The notes under the pieces were generated by a model. That model did not search any database. It had not been told where the DNA came from and saw nothing but the letters and a program-made list of their open reading frames with translations. A DNA stretch of 64,000 nt from Sediminibacillus halophilus (GTDB lineage: Bacteria > Bacillota > Bacilli > Bacillales > Amphibacillaceae), in contig NZ_FNHF01000001.1 of assembly GCF_900103695.1 (NCBI RefSeq), positions 962,756-1,026,755 of the forward strand, written 5' to 3'. Positions within the stretch are counted from its first letter, which is position 1. Every line of letters starts with the position of its first letter. Below, piece after piece: positions 32,190-41,146 of the stretch. A program made the translations under genes and the position numbers.

Positions 32190-34163
32190 TTACTTGTTTC
32201 CAAAATAATCGGTAACAAATGCTGGCACTTTATTTTTGGATATAGGACGGATAACGGGCTGTTCATTCCCTTTTAGGAAAAAACCTACATAGTAATGGGA
32301 AGAAACATTGGTTCCACGATTATCACTTGCTGTCGTTTCCAGGGTCTTCTTTATTTTTTGTTTATCTTCGACAACCAGCCCGTTATCGCCATTTTTGCTT
32401 TCATAAAACGTCTGATATACGTCTTCGCTTTCTTCTCTGTCATCCAATATGACTGCATAAGAAATATCTTTAGCTTGGAGAATTGTTTGATCGTAAATGC
32501 CCTGTTTTTTCAGCCAGTCTCCAAATCTTTCATAAGAACGCAGTATTGGAAGCTGGTATATCATGTTCTCTCCTTCTGGAAATTCAATATAAGCCATGGT
32601 GTCGATTGGATGGACAATTTCCTCATATGTTTGATCATAAATATCTTGCTTCAATCGCTGTAGGGCTTCCTTTACTTTTTCTTTCTCCACAATACTAGTA
32701 CTGCCGGAACGATCAAATTCATTGGAAATGACCAAACTGCCAAAATCATTTTCATCCACCGTCAAAATCCGGTTCTTGATTTCCTTATATTCACGAGACT
32801 CATAAATGGGCTTCAAGTATGCTGCAAACGTTTCGTCTAAATCGATATAGTACTCCCGATTGATCCTGCTTCCATTTTTCAACTGGTAACTAAAAAACAA
32901 CTTTTCTTTATTGACACGATTCTCTGGCAAACCACCAATCGATTGCTCAACAATTTGTTGATGTAGCTTATGGATCTTTCGAATAATTGCAGGATCCTGG
33001 ATTGCCAGCTCTCTTATGTTTTTCGTTGAGCGTTCATCATTGTAGTACAATGGATTTTCATTAAAGTAAACCGATTCAATTTGTTCCGCCTCTGGTATCC
33101 TTTTCTCATAACCCGTGATATCAAAAACAACAACAAGAAGAACGGCGCCTGCGGCTGCTAGAAATAGCACATAACCTTTCCACTTGCCGAATACACGCCA
33201 CGTTTTTTGCAAAACCATCTCAGCTACTAAATAACCAATTAATGAGCCCAATATATAACCAAAAACAATCCAAGCAAAATGGTTGTCGGTTTCGTCGAAA
33301 TAAAACCCGCCAAACAGCAGCATGCAGGTGGTGACCCCATACTTAAAGATCGGCCGTACTTGGTGAAATGCCAAAGGCTGACCACTAGCTTCAGCCGGTC
33401 TTTTGTGATAAATGAACCAAGCCAAAGCGTAAAATACCGCAGAAAGAAGCAAGTAGATACTGAACTTCCATCCATGAAACTTCCAATCATACATATCAAC
33501 AAAATCTGTTAACGGTGAATACAAATTCAAGTTGGTAAGGTGATAGTACGATGTTGGAAATCCATCCAATAAGACATTCAGGTTTGAATAAATCAGTACA
33601 AGAATCCCCGCTGGGAACAAGAGAAAGATGTACGTCAATACACCCTGCACCGCAGAAATGCCAGTAAACATTCCAACTAAAACTCCCGCTGAAAACAGCA
33701 AGAGAGAAAATGCGACAGAAGCGCCAAACCACTCCCAAATGTCTGCCTGCGTGTAAACCATGTACAAATCCAGGGCCGGCAGCATCAATGACAAAATTAC
33801 CGCTGTTAACAGTAAAGGCATCACTATAAGCGCTATTCCAATTAGGAAGTGATGGTTAAAGATTTTCCTTCGAGTGATTGGCAGGCTGTGTATGAAATCT
33901 GAAGCATTTTTCACGTGCATGTATCGATATAAAAACACGGCAACCAGTACCGGGATAATATATAGAAGAAATAATTGAATCTCTCCATTAGATTCAAATA
34001 AACTATTAAAGGAATATTCCATCCGTTCATTTGTTTCCAACATCAGCAAGTTCAACGGCAGCGAAAATGCTAGTCCTACGAAGTAAACAATAGCAATCCA
34101 GCCTGTACTCAGTAAATCCTGCTTCAATAACTGTTTATTAAACAAGGATGTTTTCAATTGCAT
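32190..34163 (-). CDS. Large ABC permease with extracytoplasmic domain (YtrC/D, DUF6449-like)
   Basis: 657 aa from the ATG at 34163, which overlaps the ATPase gene by 26 bases and follows GGGGGA. About ten membrane helices in residues 20-360 (SLPITRRKIFNHHFLIG is the ABC-2 coupling region), then a soluble domain of roughly 290 residues outside (VYFNENPLYYNDERSTKN ... AFVTDYFGNK) like DUF6449. B. subtilis splits comparable functions over YtrC and YtrD. Linked with cell-wall stress in the ytr system; here it could also sense for the sigma gene downstream (inference). Confidence 0.75.
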   Translation of the reverse strand: MQLKTSLFNKQLLKQDLLSTGWIAIVYFVGLAFSLPLNLLMLETNERMEYSFNSLFESNGEIQLFLLYIIPVLVAVFLYRYMHVKNASDFIHSLPITRRKIFNHHFLIGIALIVMPLLLTAVILSLMLPALDLYMVYTQADIWEWFGASVAFSLLLFSAGVLVGMFTGISAVQGVLTYIFLLFPAGILVLIYSNLNVLLDGFPTSYYHLTNLNLYSPLTDFVDMYDWKFHGWKFSIYLLLSAVFYALAWFIYHKRPAEASGQPLAFHQVRPIFKYGVTTCMLLFGGFYFDETDNHFAWIVFGYILGSLIGYLVAEMVLQKTWRVFGKWKGYVLFLAAAGAVLLVVVFDITGYEKRIPEAEQIESVYFNENPLYYNDERSTKNIRELAIQDPAIIRKIHKLHQQIVEQSIGGLPENRVNKEKLFFSYQLKNGSRINREYYIDLDETFAAYLKPIYESREYKEIKNRILTVDENDFGSLVISNEFDRSGSTSIVEKEKVKEALQRLKQDIYDQTYEEIVHPIDTMAYIEFPEGENMIYQLPILRSYERFGDWLKKQGIYDQTILQAKDISYAVILDDREESEDVYQTFYESKNGDNGLVVEDKQKIKKTLETTASDNRGTNVSSHYYVGFFLKGNEQPVIRPISKNKVPAFVTDYFGNK

Positions 34164-35037
34164 AACCGGCGTCCCCCATTTCGTACACAAATATTTCTTC
34201 TAGTGTTAATGGCAGCAGGTCTAGAATGACAGGGTGAAATTGTTCCAAATGAGATACGATACGTTCTTCCTTCCCTCTCACAATCGCCAAAATCACACTG
34301 CCGCGCTTCTCTTTGTATAATATGTCCAGGCCATCCCAGACTTCCGTGTCCGGCTTTTCCCGAAAGGCTACCTGTACCTTATGGATGTCTGATTTCAAAT
34401 CGTCAATATCTTTTTCCAACAAAAGCTTCCCTTGATGAAGAATGCCGATATAATCACAAATATCCTCTATTTCTCGAAGATTGTGAGAAGAAATGATGAT
34501 TGTCATCTCCCTTTCTGCGACGTCCTGTACAAGCAAGTTTTTGATTTTTTTCCGGATAACGGCATCCAACCCGTCGAATGGTTCATCTAAAATTAAATAT
34601 TCCGGCATGGTGGACAAAGCAAGCCAAAATGCGACCTGTCGCTGCATTCCCTTCGAGAACTGGCTGATTTTCTTTTTCATATCCAGCTGAAATAACTGCT
34701 GTAGTTTAAAAAACCGCTCCTGATTCCAGTTAGGGTACGTATCCCGAAAAAAGTCAGCCATCTGTTTGATAGTGTATTGGGAAAAGAAATAAAGGGAGTC
34801 AGAGAGAAAAAACATTTTCGCTTTCACTTCTGTATCCTCAAAAACACCTTTGCCGTCTATTGTTATTTCTCCATCATCCGGTCTGGCAATTCCGGCAATG
34901 ATTTTCATTAAAGTCGTTTTTCCGGCTCCATTCGATCCCAATAAGCCGTAAATAGAGCCCTTGCGAACCTGTAAACCGACATGTTGTAATACATGAGATT
35001 TTTCATATTTCTTGCTAATACTGTTACTGACGATCAT
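34138..35037 (-). CDS. YtrB-like ABC transporter ATP-binding protein
   Basis: 299 aa. Walker A GSNGAGKT, signature FSKGMQRQVAFWLALS (K for G at the second position, as in YtrB-type), Walker B YLILDEPFDGLD, H-loop SSHNLREIED, and a C-terminal accessory domain. The start overlaps the GntR stop by 14 bases and follows GGGGGG. Drives the large permease downstream. Confidence 0.82.
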   Translation of the reverse strand: MIVSNSISKKYEKSHVLQHVGLQVRKGSIYGLLGSNGAGKTTLMKIIAGIARPDDGEITIDGKGVFEDTEVKAKMFFLSDSLYFFSQYTIKQMADFFRDTYPNWNQERFFKLQQLFQLDMKKKISQFSKGMQRQVAFWLALSTMPEYLILDEPFDGLDAVIRKKIKNLLVQDVAEREMTIIISSHNLREIEDICDYIGILHQGKLLLEKDIDDLKSDIHKVQVAFREKPDTEVWDGLDILYKEKRGSVILAIVRGKEERIVSHLEQFHPVILDLLPLTLEEIFVYEMGDAGYAIENILV

Positions 35038-35419
35038 CGCGATCCCCCCTTTTTCCTTGATCCTCTATTTCATTGATCAATGCCTGCAACTCATCCTTCG
35101 TCATTCCGAAAAACATTGCTTCGGCTATTAATTTTTCCAATTGTGCTTTCACTTTCTGCAGTTCTTCCGAATTCTCCGTTTTTACCAGTTGGTTGACAAA
35201 ACTGCCTTTTCCTTTTACCGAATAAATATAGCCTTGTGTCTCCAGTTCTCTATAAGCTTTTTGAATCGTATTTGGGTTGATTGTCAATTGTTGGGCCAGT
35301 ACACGAACAGAGGGGAGTTTTTCATCTACTTGAAGTACATCGTTGATGATCATCTCTTTCAGTTTATCGACCAACTGTTCATATATGGGCTTCCGGCTTC
35401 TAACATCGAGATCGAACAT
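35024..35419 (-). CDS. YtrA-like GntR-family repressor
   Basis: 131 aa from the ATG at 35419 (GGAGG eight bases upstream), the size of B. subtilis YtrA; the longer open frame upstream crosses the promoter. Winged HTH RKPIYEQLVDKLKEMI, VRVLAQQLTINPNTIQKAYR and GYIYSVKGKGSF, then a short dimer helix, without an effector domain (YtrA subfamily). It likely represses its own operon via the palindrome at 35460-35486 and is released by cell-wall stress. Confidence 0.85.
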   Translation of the reverse strand: MFDLDVRSRKPIYEQLVDKLKEMIINDVLQVDEKLPSVRVLAQQLTINPNTIQKAYRELETQGYIYSVKGKGSFVNQLVKTENSEELQKVKAQLEKLIAEAMFFGMTKDELQALINEIEDQGKRGDRDDRQ

Positions 35420-35441
35420 CGCGTAACCTCCGCTTCCGGTT

Positions 35442-35486
35442 AACTGTATTAACTGTATTAACTGTATTAATATTAGTAATACAGTT
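35442..35486. promoter_or_regulatory. YtrA-type operator with tandem half-sites
   Basis: AACTGTATTA, seven bases, TAATACAGTT: a perfect 10-bp inverted repeat (35460-35486). The half-site AACTGTATT is repeated in tandem three times (35442, 35451, 35460). It is 23-67 bases upstream of the regulator start and overlaps the promoter. Confidence 0.72.
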
Positions 35487-35647
35487 AAAGTATATCCTAC
35501 GCACATGAATTTGAGAAGAGATATTTTAGATTTTTTATAAAATCTGCTATAAAAGATATTTCCAATATGGAAAAGTTGTGGTCATCACACATCGTTGGTT
35601 TTATAAAAAGGTTCTAAGGTAATACTTGGGAAAGAGGAGGTTGCTGG

Positions 35648-35986
35648 ATGATTAGTCTACTGATTAAAATCGTTATGCTGCCATTAATTATTTTGCTCTT
35701 CACATCTACTTATGAAGGAGTACAATTTGAATCTGTGTGGCAGACCATTGCAGCTATCGTTTTGCTAGCGGTTGTTGGAGTGGTGATGGAAGCTTTACTT
35801 TTGCGGAGAAAAACATTTTGGCTGAGTATCTTACTCGATTTCGTAGCCACTATAGGATTACTGTTGCTTATTTCCGCTGTTTTTTCGGATATCGACGTCA
35901 CCCTGACCGGAGCAATTCTGATTTCGGTAATTGTAGCGATACAAGAATATTTTGTTCATTTATTATTGATTAACAATGATAAATAA
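35648..35986 (+). CDS. DUF2512-like membrane protein
   Basis: 112 aa, four membrane helices at about residues 3-20, 29-47, 58-80 and 84-106, nearly no soluble part. The pattern, with ALLLRRKTFWLSILLDF in the middle, fits the DUF2512 (YndM-like) Bacillus family, linked to sporulation in some species; function unknown. GAGGAGG precedes the ATG. Confidence 0.6.
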   Translation: MISLLIKIVMLPLIILLFTSTYEGVQFESVWQTIAAIVLLAVVGVVMEALLLRRKTFWLSILLDFVATIGLLLLISAVFSDIDVTLTGAILISVIVAIQEYFVHLLLINNDK

Positions 35987-36101
35987 CCCCGATTGTTAAA
36001 GGCTCTCGTTCCTCATTCATTGGCGTATTGGACAGAAACTGCGCAGTAACTGTAATGGGAAGTGCCCTTCTATTCAAAAAGCGTGTTAACCAACGCTTCG
36101 G

Positions 36102-36208
36102 AGCATACTACGCTTTCCGCGGGCACGGCTTCAGCTAACTTGGTAAGGAAAACCCTTTATCAAGTGAATCTTCAGCTCGCGCTTTTCCCGTTGGAGTCTG
36201 CGTATGCT
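36102..36208. repeat. ~107-bp MITE-like repeat, copy B
   Basis: Ends AGCATAC and GTATGCT pair. The interior (CGCTTTCCGCGGGCACGG, TTCAGCTAACTTGGTAAGG) is the inverse of copy A. Confidence 0.7.
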
Positions 36209-36671
36209 ACCTGCGCTAAGAGGCATGCTGAATGTCGCAAGCGTAGAAATTTTTCCTTGAGACTCAACAAGCTGTCTTAAAAACGGTTGTCAGGAAGTAG
36301 GTTCTTTTTTTTTCATAAAAAGACAGTGGGGGGGTTACGTCTTTTCTCCTTCTCTTGGACTTTCTGCTTGTTACCAATGTAAGAAGTTAGGAAGACAAAT
36401 CCAAACGAAGTCACAGTTTATACATTTTGCGCAACAGCAAAAAAACACAGAATACTACCTTGTTGATAATTGTGTTTTGAACGAGGGGCTTTTCTATATT
36501 CTGAATAAAAAAGTCATCACATTTCGTTTAAAAAGTAGGTTTAATCCTCCAAATTTAAGGATATTGTATCTATACATCTCATCTAAATGGTTATTCTCTA
36601 CTTCCTATTGGTGAGGTAGAAGTAAATGAAACTTCCTCCCCCCTTAAAAATAGAGCTCATTACAGGCTCGC
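36209..36671. other. Intergenic stretch upstream of the antiporter, no gene found
   Basis: No protein-like frame. The last 130 bases contain pairing segments (GAGC ... GCTC at 36653-36669; GGTGAG at 36610 could pair CTCGCC at 36667 with one wobble) before the terminator at 36672, so part may be a regulatory leader. Confidence 0.4.
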
Positions 36672-36703
36672 CAGACTGCCGAACTTCGGCAGTCTGTTTT
36701 TTG
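36672..36703 (+). terminator. Strong terminator directly upstream of the antiporter
   Basis: CAGACTGCCGAA, one base, TTCGGCAGTCTG, then six T. The nearest upstream gene on this strand ends nearly 700 bases earlier, so attenuation of the antiporter is possible. Confidence 0.88.
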
Positions 36704-36816
36704 TTCATGTATATTTTTGTTTTTCATCAAGACGAGTATTTTGTTATTTACTTTAAATACGATTACTATTGATAATAGAAAGAAAATTTTCCGTTTGTGA
36801 GAGGATTGAACAAAAG

Positions 36817-38319
36817 TTGGAGTTATCGGTTCAAGCTTTGATTTTTTTATTTTCTACTATGTTGATCATCGGGGTGTTGGCCACAAAGTTTTCCACACGA
36901 TTAGGGCTTCCCTCGCTTGTACTCTTCCTGCTGCTCGGTATGTTTCTAAACAATTACATATTCTTTGAAAATGCCAAGCTTAGCCAATTAATTGGTATTG
37001 TCGCCTTGATTATCATTTTATTTGAGGGCGGTACGCAAACTAAGTGGGGAAATATCCGCCCTGTACTTGGGGCAGCTGGTTCTTTAGCTACAATCGGCGT
37101 GTTGATTACCACAGTCGTCACTGGTCTGGCTGCTATGTATATCCTGGACCTTTCCTTGCTTGAAGGAATGCTCTTCGGTTCCATTGTGGGGTCCACCGAT
37201 GCTGCGGCGGTATTTTCTGTGCTCGGTAACAAAAATATCAAGCGCCGGATCACTTCAACACTGGAAGCCGAGTCCGGTACCAATGATCCGATGGCTGTCT
37301 TTTTAACTGTGACGCTGATTGAAGTGATTCAGCTGCCGGACAGCTCCATATGGACTGCAATCGGAAGCTTTTTCTGGCAGATGGGGATTGGATTGGTAAT
37401 CGGTATCCTGCTTGGTAAAGCAACGACCACTGTTATCAATAAAATCACGCTCGACGCTTCCGGTTTGTATCCTGTTCTCGCACTTGCATGTGCTATTTTC
37501 ACCTATGCTTTCACCTCCGCTGTCGGTGGCAGCGGTCTGCTTGCTGTTTACGTTATGGCGGTGTACATCGGCAACAATGATTTGATGTACCGATTTTCCA
37601 TTTTGCGATTCAACGAAGGTTTTGCCTGGATGATGCAAATCATCATGTTCATTCTTTTGGGGTTACTGGTATTTCCTGAACAATTACTTGAGATTTTCTG
37701 GCAGGGCCTTTTGTTATCTATGGTTTTAATGTTCATCGCACGTCCTATCGGTGTATTCCTCAGCATGCTCTTTATGAAATACACAGGTAAGGAAAAGACA
37801 TTCATCTCCTGGGCAGGCTTGAAAGGGGCAGTACCCGTCATCCTCGCCACTTATCCTACGCTCGCTGGGGTGGAAAACAGTCAATTGATTTTTAATGTCG
37901 TATTTTTCGTCGTGCTTACTTCTGCACTGATTCAAGGAAGTTCGTTATCCTGGCTTGGCAGCAAGCTGAAATTGACAGAAACGAGACAGGCAAGTCCCTT
38001 TCCTACAATGGAATTGATTACACTGGGTAGATCCGGAGCGGAAATCATGGAGGCAACCATTAGTGAAGATACACCGGCTACAGGTGTGACGCTTGAGGAC
38101 TTAACCTTACCAGAAGAAACACTGATTACCGCCATCATACGGGAAGGAAAAGTGATCACTCCAACCGGGAGCTCGGTTCTCCAAACCGGAGATACATTGT
38201 ATGTTCTTACCCACAAAAAGCAGCGCGACCAGGTCAGGGCTCTCCTTTTTGGCAAAAAGAAACCGAAGAGAACAGAAGAAAAAGACGAGAGAAAGGCAAA
38301 AAAAGCACCTAAAGACTAA
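36817..38319 (+). CDS. CPA1-type K+/H+ (or Na+/H+) antiporter with RCK_C domain
   Basis: 500 aa from a TTG at 36817 (GAGAGGA eleven bases upstream); the frame is open to 36769 but without a binding site. Eleven or twelve helices with the family motifs LPSLVLFLLLGMFLNN, GSIVGSTDAAAVFS (the ion-binding acidic site), EAESGTNDPMAVFLTV and WAGLKGAVPVILATYP. Residues 410-480 form a TrkA-C/RCK_C domain (GVTLEDLTLPEETLITAI, GDTLYVLTHKK), followed by a lysine-rich tail. Resembles CvrA/NhaP2 potassium-proton antiporters; RCK_C domains often bind c-di-AMP. Confidence 0.85.
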   Translation: MELSVQALIFLFSTMLIIGVLATKFSTRLGLPSLVLFLLLGMFLNNYIFFENAKLSQLIGIVALIIILFEGGTQTKWGNIRPVLGAAGSLATIGVLITTVVTGLAAMYILDLSLLEGMLFGSIVGSTDAAAVFSVLGNKNIKRRITSTLEAESGTNDPMAVFLTVTLIEVIQLPDSSIWTAIGSFFWQMGIGLVIGILLGKATTTVINKITLDASGLYPVLALACAIFTYAFTSAVGGSGLLAVYVMAVYIGNNDLMYRFSILRFNEGFAWMMQIIMFILLGLLVFPEQLLEIFWQGLLLSMVLMFIARPIGVFLSMLFMKYTGKEKTFISWAGLKGAVPVILATYPTLAGVENSQLIFNVVFFVVLTSALIQGSSLSWLGSKLKLTETRQASPFPTMELITLGRSGAEIMEATISEDTPATGVTLEDLTLPEETLITAIIREGKVITPTGSSVLQTGDTLYVLTHKKQRDQVRALLFGKKKPKRTEEKDERKAKKAPKD

Positions 38320-38357
38320 AAGGAGGCATTCACTGCAGACGAGCGAATGCCTTCTTT
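38319..38357. terminator. Bidirectional terminator
   Basis: AAAGGAGGCATTC / GAATGCCTTCTTT with one wobble, between the convergent antiporter and pgl genes. Confidence 0.8.
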
Positions 38358-38361
38358 CTTT

Positions 38362-39414
38362 TTACTGATGGATAAATTTCACACAAACCGGATTCGGTAC
38401 TGTCACACCTTTTTGCTTTAACTCCAGCTTCCCGGTTTCCGGGTCACGTGTAAACAAAGTCAAATTACTGGAGTTTTGATTGGAAGCAAGCAAGAATCTT
38501 TCAGACGGATCCAGACTGAAGTCGCGTGGCCAATCACCTTCTGTCGAATAGTGCTCGACAAACGTTAGCTTTTCCCCGTCCTCCTCCACTGCAAACATGG
38601 CAATGCTATCATGACCACGGTTTCCGGCATAAACAAAGCGGCCATCTGAGGAAATATGAATGGCACTGCCCTGGCTATTTTCAGTAAAACTTTCAGGAAT
38701 GGTCGAAATCGCCTGAATTTGAGAGAAACTTCCGTTTGTTTGGTCATAAGCAAGTACAAGGACTTCATTGCTCAACTCCGTCATTACATAGGCAAACTTT
38801 CCATTGGGATGGAACACAATGTGGCGAGGCCCGCTCCCTGGTTTTGTGGAAAAACTGCTTACCTCTTCCAGATTCCTATTATTGATTTCATATGTTTTTA
38901 TCGTATCGGAGCCTAAATCAACTACAACGACATATTTTTCATCTGGCGTGTAGCCCGAAAAGTGGACATGCGGTTTTTCTTGTCTTTCATGAGGTCCGGA
39001 ACCAGCATGTTCGACCATGGATGAAGCAGGCTCAATTGCTCCTGTGTCAGCATCGACTGGGTAGGTATCGACCGTACCTTTATGATAGTTGGCCGTAACC
39101 AATTGTTTGTTTAATTCGTCAATACTGATATGACAAGGGGCAGCTCCCTCCAGCACCTGCTTGTTCACCAGAGAAAGGGTACCGTTTTCATTAATGGAAT
39201 ATGCTGCTGCACCTCCTCCATCCTGTTCCTGCATAACGGAATAAAGGTATCGATTATCCTTGCTTATCGTTAAATAGGTTGGTTTTTCTAAGTGAGCAGC
39301 ATCCGCTATAACGGAAACCTCCCCATTTGACTGATCCAGCGAAAACGAATAAATGCCTAAGCTGTCCCCGTTCGTATATGTACCAATATAACCGAGGATT
39401 TGTTGTTTAACCAT
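38362..39414 (-). CDS. pgl: 6-phosphogluconolactonase (seven-bladed propeller lactonase)
   Basis: 350 aa (B. subtilis Pgl/YkgB is 349). Seven repeated blades with motifs such as GYIGTYTNGDSLGIYSFSLD, GAAPCHISID, GSGPRHIVFHPNGKFAYVMTE and GDWPRDFSLDPSERFLLASN. The conserved Arg/His pair in PRHI and the HVHF segment are the lactonase hallmark. It hydrolyses 6-phosphogluconolactone in the pentose phosphate pathway. GGAGGTGA precedes the ATG. Some relatives act on other lactones. Confidence 0.85.
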   Translation of the reverse strand: MVKQQILGYIGTYTNGDSLGIYSFSLDQSNGEVSVIADAAHLEKPTYLTISKDNRYLYSVMQEQDGGGAAAYSINENGTLSLVNKQVLEGAAPCHISIDELNKQLVTANYHKGTVDTYPVDADTGAIEPASSMVEHAGSGPHERQEKPHVHFSGYTPDEKYVVVVDLGSDTIKTYEINNRNLEEVSSFSTKPGSGPRHIVFHPNGKFAYVMTELSNEVLVLAYDQTNGSFSQIQAISTIPESFTENSQGSAIHISSDGRFVYAGNRGHDSIAMFAVEEDGEKLTFVEHYSTEGDWPRDFSLDPSERFLLASNQNSSNLTLFTRDPETGKLELKQKGVTVPNPVCVKFIHQ

Positions 39415-39573
39415 TATGGTTCACCTCCATAAAAAGATACTTTCACTATACCATAACCATCTGAATCTGTGTTTTTTCAAGATTCCCTATCCATTTTCTG
39501 AAAAATCACTTATAATGGCGTTAATCTATCTAGAACACATGTTCTTGAAGATAGATAGCAAAGGGGGATGCGC

Positions 39574-39741
39574 ATGAAAGAAATAGAGCAAGTAGAAATA
39601 AAGATCGAAACGCTTCGTTCGAAAATGTATCAAGTGTTCACGTGCAATCCACAAAGCTCGGATATTTTAAAAATATCCCAGACACTGGATGAAGCGCTGA
39701 ATTTGTTTGATGCTTTAAAAGACTCAAGCGAGTCGGAATAA
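39574..39741 (+). CDS. Spo0E-family aspartyl-phosphate phosphatase (55 aa)
   Basis: 55 aa, two helices: KEIEQVEIKIETLRSKMYQV, then a turn and SSDILKISQTLDEALNLFDA with the Spo0E signature SQ-x-LD. Spo0E, YisI and YnzD remove phosphate from Spo0A-P and delay sporulation. ATG six bases after AGGGGG. The leader contains an inverted repeat (CTATCT ... AGATAG with inner AGAAC/GTTCT, 39525-39557). Confidence 0.85.
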   Translation: MKEIEQVEIKIETLRSKMYQVFTCNPQSSDILKISQTLDEALNLFDALKDSSESE

Positions 39742-39830
39742 ATCTTTTCGTACTTTTTCCAAGGAAATAGTGAAGAAGCAACATCGACAAACATAGCAAA
39801 CTGTGTCATGGTAAAAAAAGAGGAAGGATA

Positions 39831-40622
39831 TTGAAAGGATGTGTTGTTATCGGTCGTTTTAATGAAGGTTCTCTGGATCATCATGATATATTCAAACAAA
39901 TGGTAGAGCGATTGACAGAATCTATTATCATCCATATTGATGGGGAAATTGTTTATATTAATCAATCAGGTGCTGAACTTCTTGGAGGAACCACGCAGGA
40001 TTTTATCGGTAAAGAGCTTCTTTCTTTTATCCAGGAAGATTATCATCAAACCGTGCAGGACCATATCCATCAGATAGTAGTAAACGACGCATCTGTATCT
40101 ACCAGCGAACAGGTAATCAAACGTAAAGATGGTTCCACCGTTGAAGTTGAAGTTAATTGCAATCCGTTGCAAATGGAGAATCAGCGTGCAGTTCAATCTG
40201 TCATACGGGATATAACAGAACGAAAAAAAACTGAAAAATCGCTTGATAACGCATTAAAAGAAATTAATGCGCTTGCTTCACCAGTGGTTCCAATACTTAA
40301 TGGGATTGCCGTCCTTCCCTTGATTGGTTCCATTGAAACCGAACGGGCGCAACAGTTTTTGGATCATATTCCCGCCACGGTTGCGGAACAAAATATCGAG
40401 TGGTTGATACTAGATTTTTCCGGCATTATCAACCTCGACACCTATGTTGCCGATTATTTGTTTAAAATCAATGAAACCATCCGTTTGCTCGGCATTGAAA
40501 CAATCATCACCGGGATGCGGCCGGATTTGGCTCAAGTTGCCACCCAGCTTGGAATCAAATTTTCCATTAAGTCGTTTGGCTCTGTCCGGCAAGCTCTGAA
40601 TTTTATTGGAGTAAGAGGTTAA
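39831..40622 (+). CDS. RsbR-like PAS-STAS stressosome protein
   Basis: 263 aa from a TTG after AGGAAGGA. Residues 15-135 form a PAS domain (GEIVYINQSGAELLGGTTQD, then a PAC-type SVIRDITERKK) without the flavin-binding Cys motif of LOV proteins. Residues 150-263 form a STAS domain (VLPLIGSIETERAQQFLDHI, LDFSGIINLDTYVADYL, IITGMRPDLAQVATQLGI). The Thr of LDT corresponds to the first RsbT phosphorylation site of RsbR; the second site is a Val (AQV). Probably a stressosome sensor for SigB. The YtvA-like length fits, but light sensing does not. Confidence 0.78.
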   Translation: MKGCVVIGRFNEGSLDHHDIFKQMVERLTESIIIHIDGEIVYINQSGAELLGGTTQDFIGKELLSFIQEDYHQTVQDHIHQIVVNDASVSTSEQVIKRKDGSTVEVEVNCNPLQMENQRAVQSVIRDITERKKTEKSLDNALKEINALASPVVPILNGIAVLPLIGSIETERAQQFLDHIPATVAEQNIEWLILDFSGIINLDTYVADYLFKINETIRLLGIETIITGMRPDLAQVATQLGIKFSIKSFGSVRQALNFIGVRG

Positions 40623-40672
40623 AAGGAATAATAAAACAAACTTTGTCGGGTGATTGACAGGAGAGGTGAGAG

Positions 40673-40816
40673 ATGGGATTAAAATCAAACATCTACAAAA
40701 TACTTCGAATTTGGAATGATATCGATGCTGTCAGGAAAGGGCGTGTCGGAAAAAGAATCAGCAGACGTGCCGCGGGTAAATCAGCCGGTAAAGCAATTAG
40801 AAAACTGTTAAAGTAA
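40673..40816 (+). CDS. Conserved small basic protein (47 aa)
   Basis: 47 aa, strongly basic: GLKSNIYKILRIWNDIDAVR, then KGRVGKRISRRAAGKSAGKA and IRKLLK. The K-R-x-x-R-R-A-A-G-K pattern is one I have seen in hypothetical Bacillus proteins of unknown role. GAGGTGA sits just before the ATG, and a terminator follows at 40893. It starts 50 bases after the RsbR-like gene and may share its transcript. Confidence 0.65.
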   Translation: MGLKSNIYKILRIWNDIDAVRKGRVGKRISRRAAGKSAGKAIRKLLK

Positions 40817-40892
40817 GATAACGTCCCAGTCTGGCTGACTTATCAAGGCATCAAGGGATGAACGGAACAAGTATTCAATCCTTTCCACTACC

Positions 40893-40924
40893 AAAAGGAT
40901 CAGCTCAAATTTACTGATCCTTTT
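40893..40924 (+). terminator. Terminator after the RsbR-like/small protein unit
   Basis: AAAAGGATCAG / CTGATCCTTTT plus T-run. The following 220 bases hold no recognisable gene. Confidence 0.85.
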
Positions 40925-41146
40925 TCTGTATATAACAATTAGAAGAGTTATCTGCCCCTTGTACCATTCAACACCCTGAAGAGTGCTGTATTCCCCCCTT
41001 TCTTTTCACGTGCATCCGCTAATCAAAATATTTATTAATAAACAATCCCCCCTAAAGATCCACACTCGCTATTATTACAGGTTTTCCAACCTTGAGAGAG
41101 CTATTAACTGAAATGGAATAATCGAACCAACATCCTCCCTCTTGAC

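Noticed and set aside
39831..40622. YtvA-type blue-light receptor
   Set aside because: Length and STAS domain fit, but the LOV cysteine motif (NCRFLQ-like) is missing.
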